Part shown: positions 11,137 through 21,881 of the stretch, one piece after another
Layout of the letters: every line of letters starts with the position of its first letter
Numbering within the stretch: the stretch's first letter is position 1
NCBI RefSeq assembly: GCF_026212465.1
Contig: NC_080053.1
Coordinates: 3,830,870-3,894,869 of the forward strand
Direction of reading: 5' to 3'
Length of the DNA: 64,000 bases
From: Amaranthus tricolor
Lineage: Eukaryota; Streptophyta; Magnoliopsida; Caryophyllales; Amaranthaceae
Translations under genes and position numbers: made by a program
Notes under the pieces: generated by a model
Database searches by the model: none
What the model was told of the DNA's origin: nothing
The model's input: the letters and a program-made list of their open reading frames with translations, nothing else

Positions 11137-11148
11137 AAAAAGGGGGAA
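11137..11148 (+). other. Polypurine tract next to the first LTR
   Basis: AAAAAGGGGGAA followed by TT and then the LTR start TGTTGG. This would prime plus-strand synthesis. Here it belongs to the truncated upstream copy. The equivalent in the complete element is at 20392-20403. Confidence 0.75.
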
Positions 11149-11150
11149 TT

Positions 11151-12622
11151 TGTTGGACCTCTTGAGTTTTGATGATGACTACACTTTAGCAAATATGTGT
11201 TTAGAGATTTTGTGCAGGTCGATATCCGATTAATTGTGATCGTTGATAGTACCTATGGCTTAGTTCATGGGAATATACATGTCAAAAGGTTTCAAGAGAT
11301 GTTAGAAGAGTATATCACGTGGGATGTAAAATGGAGACAGGAAGTCTACTGTTCCCAGGTTTGATGTTCTAGCAAGTTGGAATTTGGAGACAGCGCAGTG
11401 TTCCCAAACTGAAGTCAATTTACGTTAGCTAATAAATTCTATTTTTTTTTAGTTAATGTATTTAAATTAATTGGTTGCATTAGTTTATTAAAGTTAATTG
11501 GCAAAAAGAATTTCTAAAATTCCTCACGTGTGGGTTTCAAGATTAATTCCTTATTTTTAGGAGATAAACTTGGATCTACTAAAAAGTAGGAACCGCAGTT
11601 AGGTCTTAATTATTTTTGGATTTTCTGAAATATAATAAAAATAATCTTTTCCTAAAAATAGTAAAAATAACCATTTTCTAAGAATTAGTCAAAAGATAAC
11701 CGTTTTTAGAATTAGTCAAAAGATAACCGTTTTACCAAAACCGTTTTCTAAATATAGCATGAAGTTCCAGCCATTAATTTGGGGAACAGGAATTACTACT
11801 GAAGAAACTGCTACTTTAGGGAACAACGGTTATTAAGGAACAGTGGTTATCAGGGTATAGCGGTTACTGATTGCTTTAACCGTTTGTTTGATTTATTCAA
11901 AGGCTGAAGTATTAACCGTTTTGTGATTCATTCAGCATCATTCATTGATCCATGACTAAGGATAATGGGTTGGAATATTTTTCTATTTTTAGAAATTTAT
12001 TTTATTATAAATAAGCTAACTAGCTCGGTTTTAAAAAAAGAAATAAACGCATGCTTTGAGAGAAAAATAATTTTTGCGTTTGATTTTGAAATTCTACAAG
12101 TAATATTTTGTGTTTTTAAATTGCCAATTAATTCATAATATTTACTTGTGCAACTCTTTGATTTATTTTAGAGAATTTCTATCATTTTTGTAAGGGATTT
12201 TGAGAGTTTATGTAATTAGACTCGAGTGAGTCTAAGGGGGAAGTTAGATAGCTTTTAGTGAAGCTAGAGAGGATTAGCTTATTGTAAAGCTAAGTTTGTT
12301 GCTTTGAGTAAAGCAATTAGAGAGTGAAGAGTTGGCCTAGTTGTTTCGCTTCGAGTGAAGTAAGGTGTTTATTGTAATTGTAACTAATTGCCTTAAACAT
12401 AGTGAAGTTGTTAGAAATCCCAAGTGGTCGTGGTTTTTCCTTTTGTTTAGGCCCAAAAGGTTTCCACGTAAAATCGTGTGTCTCTCTTATTATTTTGCTC
12501 TTAGTTTAAGCTTTATTTATTTTGAATAATTCCGCAAAAAACAGGGCACAATCGCTTAAACTTGCAACAACAACAATTCACCCCCCCTCTTGTTGCTGTT
12601 CCCGTTCCTAATTGAATCAACA
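11151..12622 (+). repeat. Sirevirus 5' LTR (1472 bp)
   Basis: It starts TGTTGGACCTC and ends GAATCAACA, so the termini TGTTG and CAACA are perfect inverted repeats. A primer binding site follows at once. The downstream LTR (20406-21877) has the same length. I found only two substitutions: 11875 T against C at 21130, and 11979 T against A at 21234. A TATA-like TATAAATA is at 12006-12013. The word CTGTTCC or GGAACAG occurs at 11349, 11783, 11837 and 12596. About 0.14% divergence indicates a very recent insertion. Confidence 0.92.
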
Positions 12623-12624
12623 AT

Positions 12625-12636
12625 TGGTATCAGAGC
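12625..12636 (+). promoter_or_regulatory. Primer binding site for initiator-Met tRNA
   Basis: TGGTATCAGAGC begins two bases after the LTR ends at 12622. It is the standard minus-strand primer site of plant Ty1-copia elements. Confidence 0.9.
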
Positions 12637-12690
12637 CCTGTTCCCAGAAGATCAGGAAACCCTGAGGGCAGATTCTGGTGTTCCCGAAAA

Positions 12691-14487
12691 ATGTCAATTA
12701 TGAACGAGCGAATGGAAGAAGGGTATTCAACTCAAAGACCGCCAATGTTCGATGGAAAATTCTATACATACTGGAAGAATAGGATGGAGATCTTCATCAA
12801 AGCAGAAAATTATCAAGTTTGGAGAGTCATAGAAATCGGAGATTTTGAGGTAACCACTACTAACTCCAACAATGAAATTGTTCCCAAACCTATAACCGAA
12901 TATGAAAAAGAAGATTTTCAGAAAATGGAATTAAATGCTCTTGCTATAAAATTACTTCATTGTGGTCTTGGACCAAACGAGCATAATAGAATTATGGGGT
13001 GCAAATCCGCTAAGCAAATTTGGGACCTGCTTGCTGTTACCCATGAGAGAACAAGTGAAGTAAAACGGTCCAAAATTGATTTGTTAATGTCTAAATACGA
13101 GAGATTTGTTATGGAGCCAAGAGAAAGTATCCAAGAGATGTTCACTAGGTTCACCAACATAACAAACGAGCTTGTCTCTCTTGGAAGAATAATTCCCACT
13201 GATGAACAAGTAAGGAAGATTCTTAGGAGCCTTCCTCAAGATGAGCGCTGGAGGGCCAAGGTTACTGCTATACAAGAGTCCAAAGATTTTACAAAGTTTA
13301 ATCTAGAGGAGCTGGCTGGTTCCCTAATGACACATGAATTGCATTTGGGAACAGCAGACAGTTCTAGGAACAAGGGACTGGCTCTGGCAGCGGGGGAACA
13401 GGACGAATCAGAATGTGATGAGGAAGAGGCTGCTTTATTGGTACGAAAATTCAAGAAGTTCTTCAGGAACAGCAGGTATGCAAATCAAAGAAACAACAAA
13501 GAAAGAAGAACAAAAAATCTTGAATGCCACAAATGTGGAAGTACCGAACACTTCATCAAGGATTGCCCAACATGGAAGAATGAAAAGGGCAAGGGAAAGA
13601 CAAGAGATTCAAGAAGACCATTGAACAAAGAGAATCTTAACAAGACTGACTTTCGTAAGGCCATGATTGCTGCATGGGGAGAAACTGAAAGTGAGAATGA
13701 AACTATTGTTCCCGAAGAAGAGGAGACAGCTAACCTATGTCTCATGGCTACACATAAAGGCAAGGAGAAGCAGGTAAATATTTCTAATTCATTTTCTGAC
13801 CATTCATTCAATCCAAGTAAAAATGAATTAAAAGAGTTGTTAAAAGAGGCACAAGTTAAACTTGAAAATTGCAATGATAAGTGTCTCAAGTTAGAAAAGG
13901 AACTTAAGGTAAGCAAAGACCATGTCTCATACATAAACACCTTTAGACATGATGTCCAAAACAGATTTTTCGGTTTGTTGGACCAAAATATAATCCTAAA
14001 GGAAAATATGGAGAGACTTAAGAAGGAAAATGTTATTCTTAACATTGAGCTATCGCAATACAAATTATTAGGCTTAAATGAGGAATTGATAGATGCATCT
14101 ACTAAAGATTTATGCAATGATTTTCAATATTTAAAAATGAATTCGGAATCCAACCGTAACAACAATAACAATCTTGAATTAAATTCAAGAGAAAAAGGGA
14201 AAATCAAAATAACTCCCAAATGGATTCTAGATGCTAAAAGTAAGAAATCACAAGGCCTAAAATATTTTAAGAATAACAAAAGTAAGAAAGCTTACGTTGA
14301 TCTTCCTAGAGACAGGTACTGTACCTTCTATGGAAAAGCTGGCCATCTGAAGGAACAGTGCACCAAAAGGGAACAGTATACTGTCTCTAACAGAAACTAT
14401 GTCGATAACATTCAAATTGATAAATATGATTCATGTAAGATCGACAAGGAACCCAAGAAAGTCTGGGTTCCTATAATTAACAATTAA
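12691..14487 (+). CDS. gag: Sirevirus Gag (598 aa, intact)
   Basis: The structural protein of the retrotransposon particle, starting 55 bp after the primer site. The N-terminal part ([20 protein letters not shown], near residue 17 on) is the usual Copia Gag domain. A zinc knuckle [14 protein letters not shown] lies near residues 278-291. A Lys/Glu-rich coiled-coil stretch covers about 380-480. A second knuckle-like motif near 544-557 reads [14 protein letters not shown], with Tyr where the second Cys should be. There is no internal stop. The frame ends TAA at 14485-14487. The pol frame opens just before this, shifted by -1. A long Gag with a coiled coil is typical of the Sirevirus genus. Confidence 0.9.
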   Translation: MSIMNERMEEGYSTQRPPMFDGKFYTYWKNRMEIFIKAENYQVWRVIEIGDFEVTTTNSNNEIVPKPITEYEKEDFQKMELNALAIKLLHCGLGPNEHNRIMGCKSAKQIWDLLAVTHERTSEVKRSKIDLLMSKYERFVMEPRESIQEMFTRFTNITNELVSLGRIIPTDEQVRKILRSLPQDERWRAKVTAIQESKDFTKFNLEELAGSLMTHELHLGTADSSRNKGLALAAGEQDESECDEEEAALLVRKFKKFFRNSRYANQRNNKERRTKNLECHKCGSTEHFIKDCPTWKNEKGKGKTRDSRRPLNKENLNKTDFRKAMIAAWGETESENETIVPEEEETANLCLMATHKGKEKQVNISNSFSDHSFNPSKNELKELLKEAQVKLENCNDKCLKLEKELKVSKDHVSYINTFRHDVQNRFFGLLDQNIILKENMERLKKENVILNIELSQYKLLGLNEELIDASTKDLCNDFQYLKMNSESNRNNNNNLELNSREKGKIKITPKWILDAKSKKSQGLKYFKNNKSKKAYVDLPRDRYCTFYGKAGHLKEQCTKREQYTVSNRNYVDNIQIDKYDSCKIDKEPKKVWVPIINN

Positions 14488-17400
14488 TTATCTTACAGGT
14501 CCAAGTGAGGGGGAACAGCTCATGGTATCTCGACAGTGGGTGTTCCAAGCATATGACGGGTGACAAATCTAAATTTCTCTCACTTGAAGCCTATGATGGG
14601 GGAACAGTAACCTTCGGTGACAATATGAAGGGTGAGATAATCGCCAAAGGAAAGGTTGGAAGGTCATGTTCCCACGCCATTGATAATGTATTTTTAGTCG
14701 AGAATTTGAAACACAACTTACTCAGCATTTCTCAATTTTGTGATAAGGGTAACTCTGTAAACTTTACTTCTGAAAAGTGCATTATTTCTAGGAATGACAC
14801 TGGAGACATCATTCTTGAGGGAAACAGAAAAGGGAACACTTATGTAGTGGACCTGGACACTGTTCCCAAAGCTAGTCTAACGTGTCTAAGTGTTATAGAA
14901 GATGACCCACTTCTTTGGCATAAGCGTCTAGGTCATGCTAGTTATTCATTGATTAATACATTAAGATCTAAAGACCTAGTTAGAGGACTACCAGCTATAA
15001 AATTCCTTAAGGATGAAATATGTGATCCTTGTGCCAAAGGAAAACAAGTTAGGTCATCTTTTAAACCAAAGAATGTTGTGACCACCTCAAAAACGCTTGA
15101 ATTATTACATATGGATTTGTGTGGACCTATGAGAATACAAAGCCGTAGTGGCAAGAGATATGTGTTTGTTATTGTTGATGATTATAGTAGATTTACATGG
15201 ACTTTATTTCTAGTTAGTAAAGATGAAGCCTTTAATGAGTTTGTTTCTTTCGCTAACAAAATACAAAAATCTATCAATAATCAAATTGTTCACATAAGGT
15301 CAGATCATGGTAAAGAATTTGAAAATTCAAGTTTTATGAGTTATTGCAATGAACATGGAATAAGTCACAATTTTTCCGCCCCTAGAACACCACAACAAAA
15401 TGGTGTTGTAGAAAGGAAAAATAGAACTTTAGAAGAAATGGCTAGAACTATGTTAATTGCTAGTGGTTTACCTAGAAATTTTTGGGCCGAGGCTGTTAAT
15501 ACTGCATGTTATATTTTAAATAGAGTATTGATAAGACCAATCACTTCTAAGACACCCTATGAACTGTTTAAAGGTGTTAAACCAAATATTGCCTATTTTC
15601 GTGTGTTTGGATGCAAATGTTTTGTACATGTTAATGGAAAACGGAATATAGGTAAATTTGATGAAAGAAGTGATGAAGCAGTATTTCTTGGCTACTCATC
15701 TCAAAGTAAGGCATATAGAGTCTATAACAAAAGAACAATGGGTGTGGAAGAATCCGTTCACATAATTTTCGATGAAACTAACTTTTTGTCAAGTGAACAG
15801 GATACAAATAATTTTAAGATAGGTCTTGCAAATCTAGAGGAAGATGATGAAGAATTGAAAGTGCATGATCAAGAAACAGCTGGTGAACAGCCGGTTCCAG
15901 CAGAAGCAGAAAGTACTGATCAAGTTCAGGAACTGCCAGAACATCAGGAACAGCAGACTGTTCCCATAGATGAGCAGAACAATCCAGTAGCTGAACAGAA
16001 TGTAAATCAAGCTGATGAACCAGAACATGCTACTGTTCCCACAAGAGATTTTGTGCCAAAACCTTGGAGATATCAAAAATATCATCCTCTTGATTTGATT
16101 ATAAGTGATTTGAATAAAGGAACACAAACTCGATCTCAAATGAGAAATTTTTGTGCACATTTTGCGTTCCTATCATCACTTGAACCCAAAAATCACGAAG
16201 AAGCTCTAAAGGATTCGGAATGGGTCATAGCCATGCAAGATGAATTGAACGAATTTGAAAGGAACAAAGTATGGCATTTAGAACCCAAACCAAAACACAA
16301 GAAGGTAATTGGTTTGAAATGGGTATTTCGGAACAAATTAGATGAGCATGGAATAATTGTAAGAAACAAAGCAAGGCTAGTGGTCAAAGGGTACAATCAA
16401 CAAGAAGGCATTGATTATACTGAGACATTTGCTCCAGTAGCAAGGTTAGAAGCTATTAGAATTTTAATTTCTTTTGCTGCATTTATGAACTTTAAATTAT
16501 ATCAAATGGATGTGAAATGTGCTTTCTTGAATGGTTTTCTTGATGAAGAAGTTTTTGTTGAACAACCGCCTGGCTTTGAGAATACCTCGTGTCTTGATCA
16601 TGTCTATAAGCTTGATAAAGCTCTTTATGGGTTGAAACAAGCTCCAAGGCAATGGTATGAAAGACTATCAAAGTTTTTGATCCAAAATGACTTTATTAGA
16701 GGTAAAATTGATAAAACCTTATTCTTTAAGAATAACGGTTCCAATATATTAGTTGTTCAAATATATGTTGATGATATTATTTTTGGTGCCACAAATGAAT
16801 TGCTATGTAAAGAATTTGCTAACCTTATGAGCACTGAATTTGAAATGAGCATGATGGGAGAATTAAATTTCTTTCTTGGTTTGCAAATTAAACAAACTGC
16901 TAATGGTATCTTTATTCATCAACAAAAATATATAAAAGAACTTCTTAAGAAATATGGCTTGAATAACGCTAAAACCAACCTTACACCCATGGCTACTAAT
17001 GTAAGATTAGATGAAGATACAAATGGAACAAATATTGACCAAACTATGTATAGAGGCATGATTGGATCTTTATTATATCTAACTGCTAGTAGACCCGATA
17101 TTGCATTTAGTGTTGGTCTATGTGCGAGATTTCAATCTAACCCTAAAGAATCACATCTAACTGCAGTGAAACGTATTTTGAGATATCTAAAGGGAACAGA
17201 TGATTTATCATTATTTTATCCTAAAAGTGATGTCTTTGATTTGAAAGGCTTTAGTGATGCAGATTATGCAGGAGATCTTGTTAATAGAAAAAGCACGTCA
17301 GGTATGGTACAATTTCTTGGCTCATGTTTAGTTTCGTGGAGTTCCAAGAAACAAAACACTGTTGCATTATCAACTGCTGAAGCTGAGTACGTAGCAGCAG

Positions 17401-17708
17401 CAGCTTGCTGTTCCCAAATGATATGGATAAAGCAGCAGCTAAGAGACTTTGGTATTAAGTATGCATGTGTTCCTATTTATTGCGATAATACCAGTGCTAT
17501 ATGCATATCCAAAGATCCAGTGCATCACTCACGAGTAAAGCACATCCATATTAGGCATCATTTTCTTAAGGATAATGTTGAAAATAAAAATATTATTGTT
17601 AAGCATGTAAACACTAACGAGCAAATAGCAGATATCATGACCAAACCGCTTCCAAGGGAACAGCATGAGAAAATGAGATTGGAACTTGGCATGATCAAGC
17701 TGCATTAA
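14481..17708 (+). CDS. pol: Sirevirus Pol polyprotein (intact)
   Basis: Encodes protease, integrase, reverse transcriptase and RNase H in Copia order. The frame opens at 14481 and has no nearby ATG; a GTG is at 14505. It overlaps the gag stop by seven bases in the -1 frame, so it is probably made by frameshift or from a spliced RNA. Counting from 14505: protease [14 protein letters not shown] (Asp10); integrase zinc motif from [10 protein letters not shown] (about 139) to CDPCAKG; catalytic core with HMDLCGP, SDHGKEF and NGVVERKN; reverse transcriptase with [12 protein letters not shown] and YVDDIIFGA (Tyr754); RNase H with SDADYAGD and [10 protein letters not shown]. It ends at TAA after GMIKLH. 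No disabling change is seen. Confidence 0.92.
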   Translation, partial: QLIILQVQVRGNSSWYLDSGCSKHMTGDKSKFLSLEAYDGGTVTFGDNMKGEIIAKGKVGRSCSHAIDNVFLVENLKHNLLSISQFCDKGNSVNFTSEKCIISRNDTGDIILEGNRKGNTYVVDLDTVPKASLTCLSVIEDDPLLWHKRLGHASYSLINTLRSKDLVRGLPAIKFLKDEICDPCAKGKQVRSSFKPKNVVTTSKTLELLHMDLCGPMRIQSRSGKRYVFVIVDDYSRFTWTLFLVSKDEAFNEFVSFANKIQKSINNQIVHIRSDHGKEFENSSFMSYCNEHGISHNFSAPRTPQQNGVVERKNRTLEEMARTMLIASGLPRNFWAEAVNTACYILNRVLIRPITSKTPYELFKGVKPNIAYFRVFGCKCFVHVNGKRNIGKFDERSDEAVFLGYSSQSKAYRVYNKRTMGVEESVHIIFDETNFLSSEQDTNNFKIGLANLEEDDEELKVHDQETAGEQPVPAEAESTDQVQELPEHQEQQTVPIDEQNNPVAEQNVNQADEPEHATVPTRDFVPKPWRYQKYHPLDLIISDLNKGTQTRSQMRNFCAHFAFLSSLEPKNHEEALKDSEWVIAMQDELNEFERNKVWHLEPKPKHKKVIGLKWVFRNKLDEHGIIVRNKARLVVKGYNQQEGIDYTETFAPVARLEAIRILISFAAFMNFKLYQMDVKCAFLNGFLDEEVFVEQPPGFENTSCLDHVYKLDKALYGLKQAPRQWYERLSKFLIQNDFIRGKIDKTLFFKNNGSNILVVQIYVDDIIFGATNELLCKEFANLMSTEFEMSMMGELNFFLGLQIKQTANGIFIHQQKYIKELLKKYGLNNAKTNLTPMATNVRLDEDTNGTNIDQTMYRGMIGSLLYLTASRPDIAFSVGLCARFQSNPKESHLTAVKRILRYLKGTDDLSLFYPKSDVFDLKGFSDADYAGDLVNRKSTSGMVQFLGSCLVSWSSKKQNTVALSTAEAEYVAAAACCSQMIWIKQQLRDFGIKYACVPIYCDNTSAICISKDPVHHSRVKHIHIRHHFLKDNVENKNIIVKHVNTNEQIADIMTKPLPREQHEKMRLELGMIKLH

Positions 17709-18145
17709 AGGAAGTGTCATATATGATTCTTAGAGACAAAATAAAAATTGAAAATGATCAATCAACCACAATAAACTTGATTGAAAGATCAATTATCGAA
17801 AGGATCAGGTACGCATTTTTTAAAGGTATATACTTTGAATGTTCTTATGATTGCATGATTATTTTGATCAAACGGTAGTAGCATAATATTATCATTTTCT
17901 TATTATATATATTAAAAAAAAAAAAAAAAAAAGAACACATTTTTTTCCCAGCAATTTTTTTAAGGAAGTAGGAGTTGAATCATCATCATCCTTCACTCGT
18001 CTTGTTCCACTTTCACAACGTCATTTCATACCCAGTATACTTACTCCCTCACGTTACATCGTTCATCATCACTACCTTTTCTTTCTCACTCAACCCTAAA
18101 CCGTCAGTTTTCTCATTTCTCTTGCTCTTCTCTCTCAAAACCTCC
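17709..18145 (+). other. Spacer between pol and ORF3, with ORF3 leader
   Basis: AT-rich spacer with an A18-type run near 17914-17931 and purine-rich AAGGAAGTAGGAG at about 17962-17974. From about 17978 it becomes a CT-rich leader-like stretch that leads to the ATG at 18146. Homology with the upstream copy starts here. Confidence 0.6.
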
Positions 18146-19642
18146 ATGAAGATCAAGAATCAGCATCCTAAAATGAAACAACCTGTACCTCTTCAAGTCA
18201 TCTACCCATCTTCTCACACCCCTAAGCCTGAGTCTTCATCAAAAGAACAGGAGGGAACCCCCATCTCTCCGGAAACACATGCAGGCAGTAAGAGAACAAG
18301 AGGATCCAAGACACCTCTAACACGTTCTGTCAAGAAAATCAAGGTAACCCACTACTTGAATGCTGAGGAACTATCTAAAGAAATGTCAGTTGGCTTTGGC
18401 CTCGACAAAGAGTGGTATGAGACTACAAACTTTCCTCAATTTCACAAAATTCTACAAACTCAACATTGGGAATCACTCATGGGCGATTACTGCTGCAATC
18501 CCATTTACCCTGAAATTATGCGTGAGTTCATCTCTAATTTTTCTATTCATGATGGAGTTTGTTCTAGTTCAATTAAAGAAATTGAAATTGAATTTGATAG
18601 TTTGACGTTAGGAGAGTGGCTAGGAGTGCCAGCCACTGGTTTTGATGTTTACTATGTTGGGTCTAAAATTGCGTTTTCTGGAATAGATGAAAAGGATGTT
18701 TGGAGATGTTTAGGTGTTAGGCGAAAGAAAGGTAAAGTGAGTCACAATGTTTTGTCCCCCTTACACAAGTTACTGTACAACATTGCTCGAAGGTTTATTT
18801 TACCACGAAATTCAAAACGTAGTGAGGTAAGTCTTCGAGATGCGACCTTGATTTACTGTATGGTGAACAATATAAAGATCAATTTTCCTTCCTTGATGAT
18901 TTCGCATTTAAATGATTGTATAGCCAAAAGATGTATGGTAGGCTATGGTGGTTTGTTGTCCTGGATTTTCTCCAAATTTGATGTTCCACTTGGTGATTAT
19001 AATTTTCCAATGGGTCCCAGTAACATGATAGGTGCAAAATGTTTGAGCAATTTGCGCCTTCAATTAAATGAGGAAGGGATCCTTGAAAATGCTGTGGAAC
19101 AGGTTGAGATTGATTCTAATGATGATGAGGAACAGGAGGTAGAGGAGAAGGAAAAGGAGGGACAGGAGGAAGAGGAAGAAGTTGAAAAGGAGGAACAGGA
19201 GAAGGAAGGAGCTGGAGTTAAGGAACAGGAGGTTGTTCCTACTGATAAGGAGGAAGAAGACAAGGGGATGGGACCTGAAGTTACTCTTGATGATGACTCT
19301 AGGGCTGAACCCAGTCTTTTTCCCTCACCAAAGCCAACCACTCCACCATCCCATCATTTCCCATCACCACCACCATCACCAACACCAAGATCACCACCAC
19401 CTGTTCACCCTTTTCAAAAACAAAGCTTTGATCAGACAACCATTCCTACTGCTCCTTTATACTCTATTCTCCTTAAGCTTGATGATTTGCAGGATCGCTT
19501 CTTCAAATTTCAAGATGAAATTCGTGTTTCCTTAGCCTCATTAGCTGACCAGATGACTCAAATGGAGGCTCGTCTTGGTGCTAAATTGGACACCGTGAAG
19601 GTGGAAACAGAATATGTTGATGAAGATGCTCCTGCTTCCTAG
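18146..19642 (+). CDS. Sirevirus third ORF, PF20167-like 'plant transposon protein' (498 aa)
   Basis: Sits in sense between pol and the 3' LTR, where SIRE-type elements often carry an envelope-like ORF. This protein has no obvious membrane or glycoprotein layout once the ATG at 18146 is used. It shows a basic nuclear-signal-like segment, then a globular domain with landmarks EFDSLTLGEWLGVPATGFDV, LSPLHKLLYNIARRFILPRN, SLRDATLIYCMVNNIKINFP and GYGGLLSWIF. An acidic repeat region, a Pro-rich linker and a C-terminal coiled coil follow. The layout resembles the plant family called putative transposon protein (I believe PF20167). The frame is open further upstream to TTG 17975, which would add a hydrophobic stretch (SVFSFLLLFSL), but there is no ATG before 18146. 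Function unknown. Confidence 0.75.
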   Translation: MKIKNQHPKMKQPVPLQVIYPSSHTPKPESSSKEQEGTPISPETHAGSKRTRGSKTPLTRSVKKIKVTHYLNAEELSKEMSVGFGLDKEWYETTNFPQFHKILQTQHWESLMGDYCCNPIYPEIMREFISNFSIHDGVCSSSIKEIEIEFDSLTLGEWLGVPATGFDVYYVGSKIAFSGIDEKDVWRCLGVRRKKGKVSHNVLSPLHKLLYNIARRFILPRNSKRSEVSLRDATLIYCMVNNIKINFPSLMISHLNDCIAKRCMVGYGGLLSWIFSKFDVPLGDYNFPMGPSNMIGAKCLSNLRLQLNEEGILENAVEQVEIDSNDDEEQEVEEKEKEGQEEEEEVEKEEQEKEGAGVKEQEVVPTDKEEEDKGMGPEVTLDDDSRAEPSLFPSPKPTTPPSHHFPSPPPSPTPRSPPPVHPFQKQSFDQTTIPTAPLYSILLKLDDLQDRFFKFQDEIRVSLASLADQMTQMEARLGAKLDTVKVETEYVDEDAPAS

Positions 19643-20391
19643 TTCTCCTTTAATATCTTTTATGTTTTATTGCTACTATCTCTGTCACCAAACAATTTCT
19701 TTGCCTTTAGTACCAGCTGGGGTACACATCTTAAACATTGTTAACTTTGATGAACCTTTTTACATATGTTACTAACTGTTAGGTTTAATTAGTCATTGCT
19801 TATCATGTTTGCATTCATTGCTTATGCTCTTTTAATCTGTGTATCCTTATTCTCTCTTTGACTATAACTATATGTTTAGTGCTGTGGTTTGATTGCTTAT
19901 CTTCTTTTTGAATGATGTCAAAAGGGGGAATATTTGGCACAAACTTAAATAATGCTTGAGCATGTTTGAGATCTAGTTAAATCTATTATGTTGGACTTAT
20001 GGATTAAGGTGCTGGTTTGGTTTGTTTCTGATGTTTGTGTTGCTAGTTGTTTGTTGTTACTCATTGACACTGAAACTAGGTTTCTCATTGCATTAAGGTT
20101 TAAGATACTGATTTCTGGTTTTGTTTAGTTGTTTCTAATTTTTTTTTTTTTTTTTGGTTTATGCTAATTTCTTTTAGCTCTGATTATGGATGATTATGGA
20201 TTAAATCTGCATTTTTTTTTCATTGTTTGATTTTATGCTGAAATAATATAAAGTTGTTGTTTTGATTATTTCTAGAGTAACTTGTATCATGATATTTAGT
20301 TAAGAAGAGTTGTTTTGATCTCTAACATACTCTTCAACATTGGTTTACTCTATTTTGTTTTTTTAAGTTTGTTTGAAAGTTTGTCATCATC
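19643..20391 (+). other. Non-coding region between ORF3 and the 3' LTR
   Basis: T-rich, with a poly-T run near 20139 and a PPT-like AAAAGGGGGAATA at 19920-19932. No ORF. It is identical to 10391-11136 except for the poly-T length. Confidence 0.7.
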
Positions 20392-20403
20392 AAAAAGGGG
20401 GAA
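20392..20403 (+). other. Polypurine tract of the complete Sirevirus
   Basis: AAAAAGGGGGAA, followed by TT and the 3' LTR start. It is the primer for plus-strand DNA. Confidence 0.8.
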
Positions 20404-20405
20404 TT

Positions 20406-21877
20406 TGTTGGACCTCTTGAGTTTTGATGATGACTACACTTTAGCAAATATGTGTTTAGAGATTTTGTGCAGGTCGATATCCGATTAATTGTGATCGTTG
20501 ATAGTACCTATGGCTTAGTTCATGGGAATATACATGTCAAAAGGTTTCAAGAGATGTTAGAAGAGTATATCACGTGGGATGTAAAATGGAGACAGGAAGT
20601 CTACTGTTCCCAGGTTTGATGTTCTAGCAAGTTGGAATTTGGAGACAGCGCAGTGTTCCCAAACTGAAGTCAATTTACGTTAGCTAATAAATTCTATTTT
20701 TTTTTAGTTAATGTATTTAAATTAATTGGTTGCATTAGTTTATTAAAGTTAATTGGCAAAAAGAATTTCTAAAATTCCTCACGTGTGGGTTTCAAGATTA
20801 ATTCCTTATTTTTAGGAGATAAACTTGGATCTACTAAAAAGTAGGAACCGCAGTTAGGTCTTAATTATTTTTGGATTTTCTGAAATATAATAAAAATAAT
20901 CTTTTCCTAAAAATAGTAAAAATAACCATTTTCTAAGAATTAGTCAAAAGATAACCGTTTTTAGAATTAGTCAAAAGATAACCGTTTTACCAAAACCGTT
21001 TTCTAAATATAGCATGAAGTTCCAGCCATTAATTTGGGGAACAGGAATTACTACTGAAGAAACTGCTACTTTAGGGAACAACGGTTATTAAGGAACAGTG
21101 GTTATCAGGGTATAGCGGTTACTGATTGCCTTAACCGTTTGTTTGATTTATTCAAAGGCTGAAGTATTAACCGTTTTGTGATTCATTCAGCATCATTCAT
21201 TGATCCATGACTAAGGATAATGGGTTGGAATATATTTCTATTTTTAGAAATTTATTTTATTATAAATAAGCTAACTAGCTCGGTTTTAAAAAAAGAAATA
21301 AACGCATGCTTTGAGAGAAAAATAATTTTTGCGTTTGATTTTGAAATTCTACAAGTAATATTTTGTGTTTTTAAATTGCCAATTAATTCATAATATTTAC
21401 TTGTGCAACTCTTTGATTTATTTTAGAGAATTTCTATCATTTTTGTAAGGGATTTTGAGAGTTTATGTAATTAGACTCGAGTGAGTCTAAGGGGGAAGTT
21501 AGATAGCTTTTAGTGAAGCTAGAGAGGATTAGCTTATTGTAAAGCTAAGTTTGTTGCTTTGAGTAAAGCAATTAGAGAGTGAAGAGTTGGCCTAGTTGTT
21601 TCGCTTCGAGTGAAGTAAGGTGTTTATTGTAATTGTAACTAATTGCCTTAAACATAGTGAAGTTGTTAGAAATCCCAAGTGGTCGTGGTTTTTCCTTTTG
21701 TTTAGGCCCAAAAGGTTTCCACGTAAAATCGTGTGTCTCTCTTATTATTTTGCTCTTAGTTTAAGCTTTATTTATTTTGAATAATTCCGCAAAAAACAGG
21801 GCACAATCGCTTAAACTTGCAACAACAACAATTCACCCCCCCTCTTGTTGCTGTTCCCGTTCCTAATTGAATCAACA
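20406..21877 (+). repeat. Sirevirus 3' LTR (1472 bp)
   Basis: Same length and termini as the LTR at 11151-12622, with two substitutions. It ends CAACA at 21877, directly followed by TAAAATTTC and a mariner-like pseudogene. No 5-bp repeat of TAAAA borders the first LTR, as expected if the first LTR is shared with a tandem copy. Confidence 0.92.
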
Positions 21878-21881
21878 TAAA

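Larger units (their letters stand above)
8726..11150 (+). mobile_element. Upstream partial copy of the Sirevirus (ORF3 to PPT), truncated at its left end
   Basis: Identity with 17978-20405 begins abruptly at AATCATCATCATCC (8726) and runs unbroken into the LTR at 11151. Outside the LTR I found one substitution (10346, G against A) and one poly-T length change (three bases near 10890). The segment carries the whole third ORF and two polypurine tracts but no gag or pol. The LTR at 11151 therefore serves both as the 3' LTR of this truncated copy and as the 5' LTR of the full element. Truncation of a tandem pair made by LTR recombination would explain it. Confidence 0.85.

Noticed and set aside
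8726..12622. Reading the whole 3.9-kb duplicated block as one giant LTR that contains an ORF
   Set aside because: A clear PPT (AAAAAGGGGGAA) followed by TGTTGG at 11151, with matching CAACA at 12622 and the primer site right after, defines a normal 1472-bp LTR. The ORF lies outside it.
13485..14117. 210-aa minus-strand ORF within gag
   Set aside because: It is the antisense of the Gag coiled-coil region, with no independent protein features.
17975..18145. Extended start of ORF3 (TTG at 17975) with a hydrophobic, signal-like N-terminus
   Set aside because: No ATG in this stretch, and its composition is that of a CT-rich leader. The first ATG is 18146.
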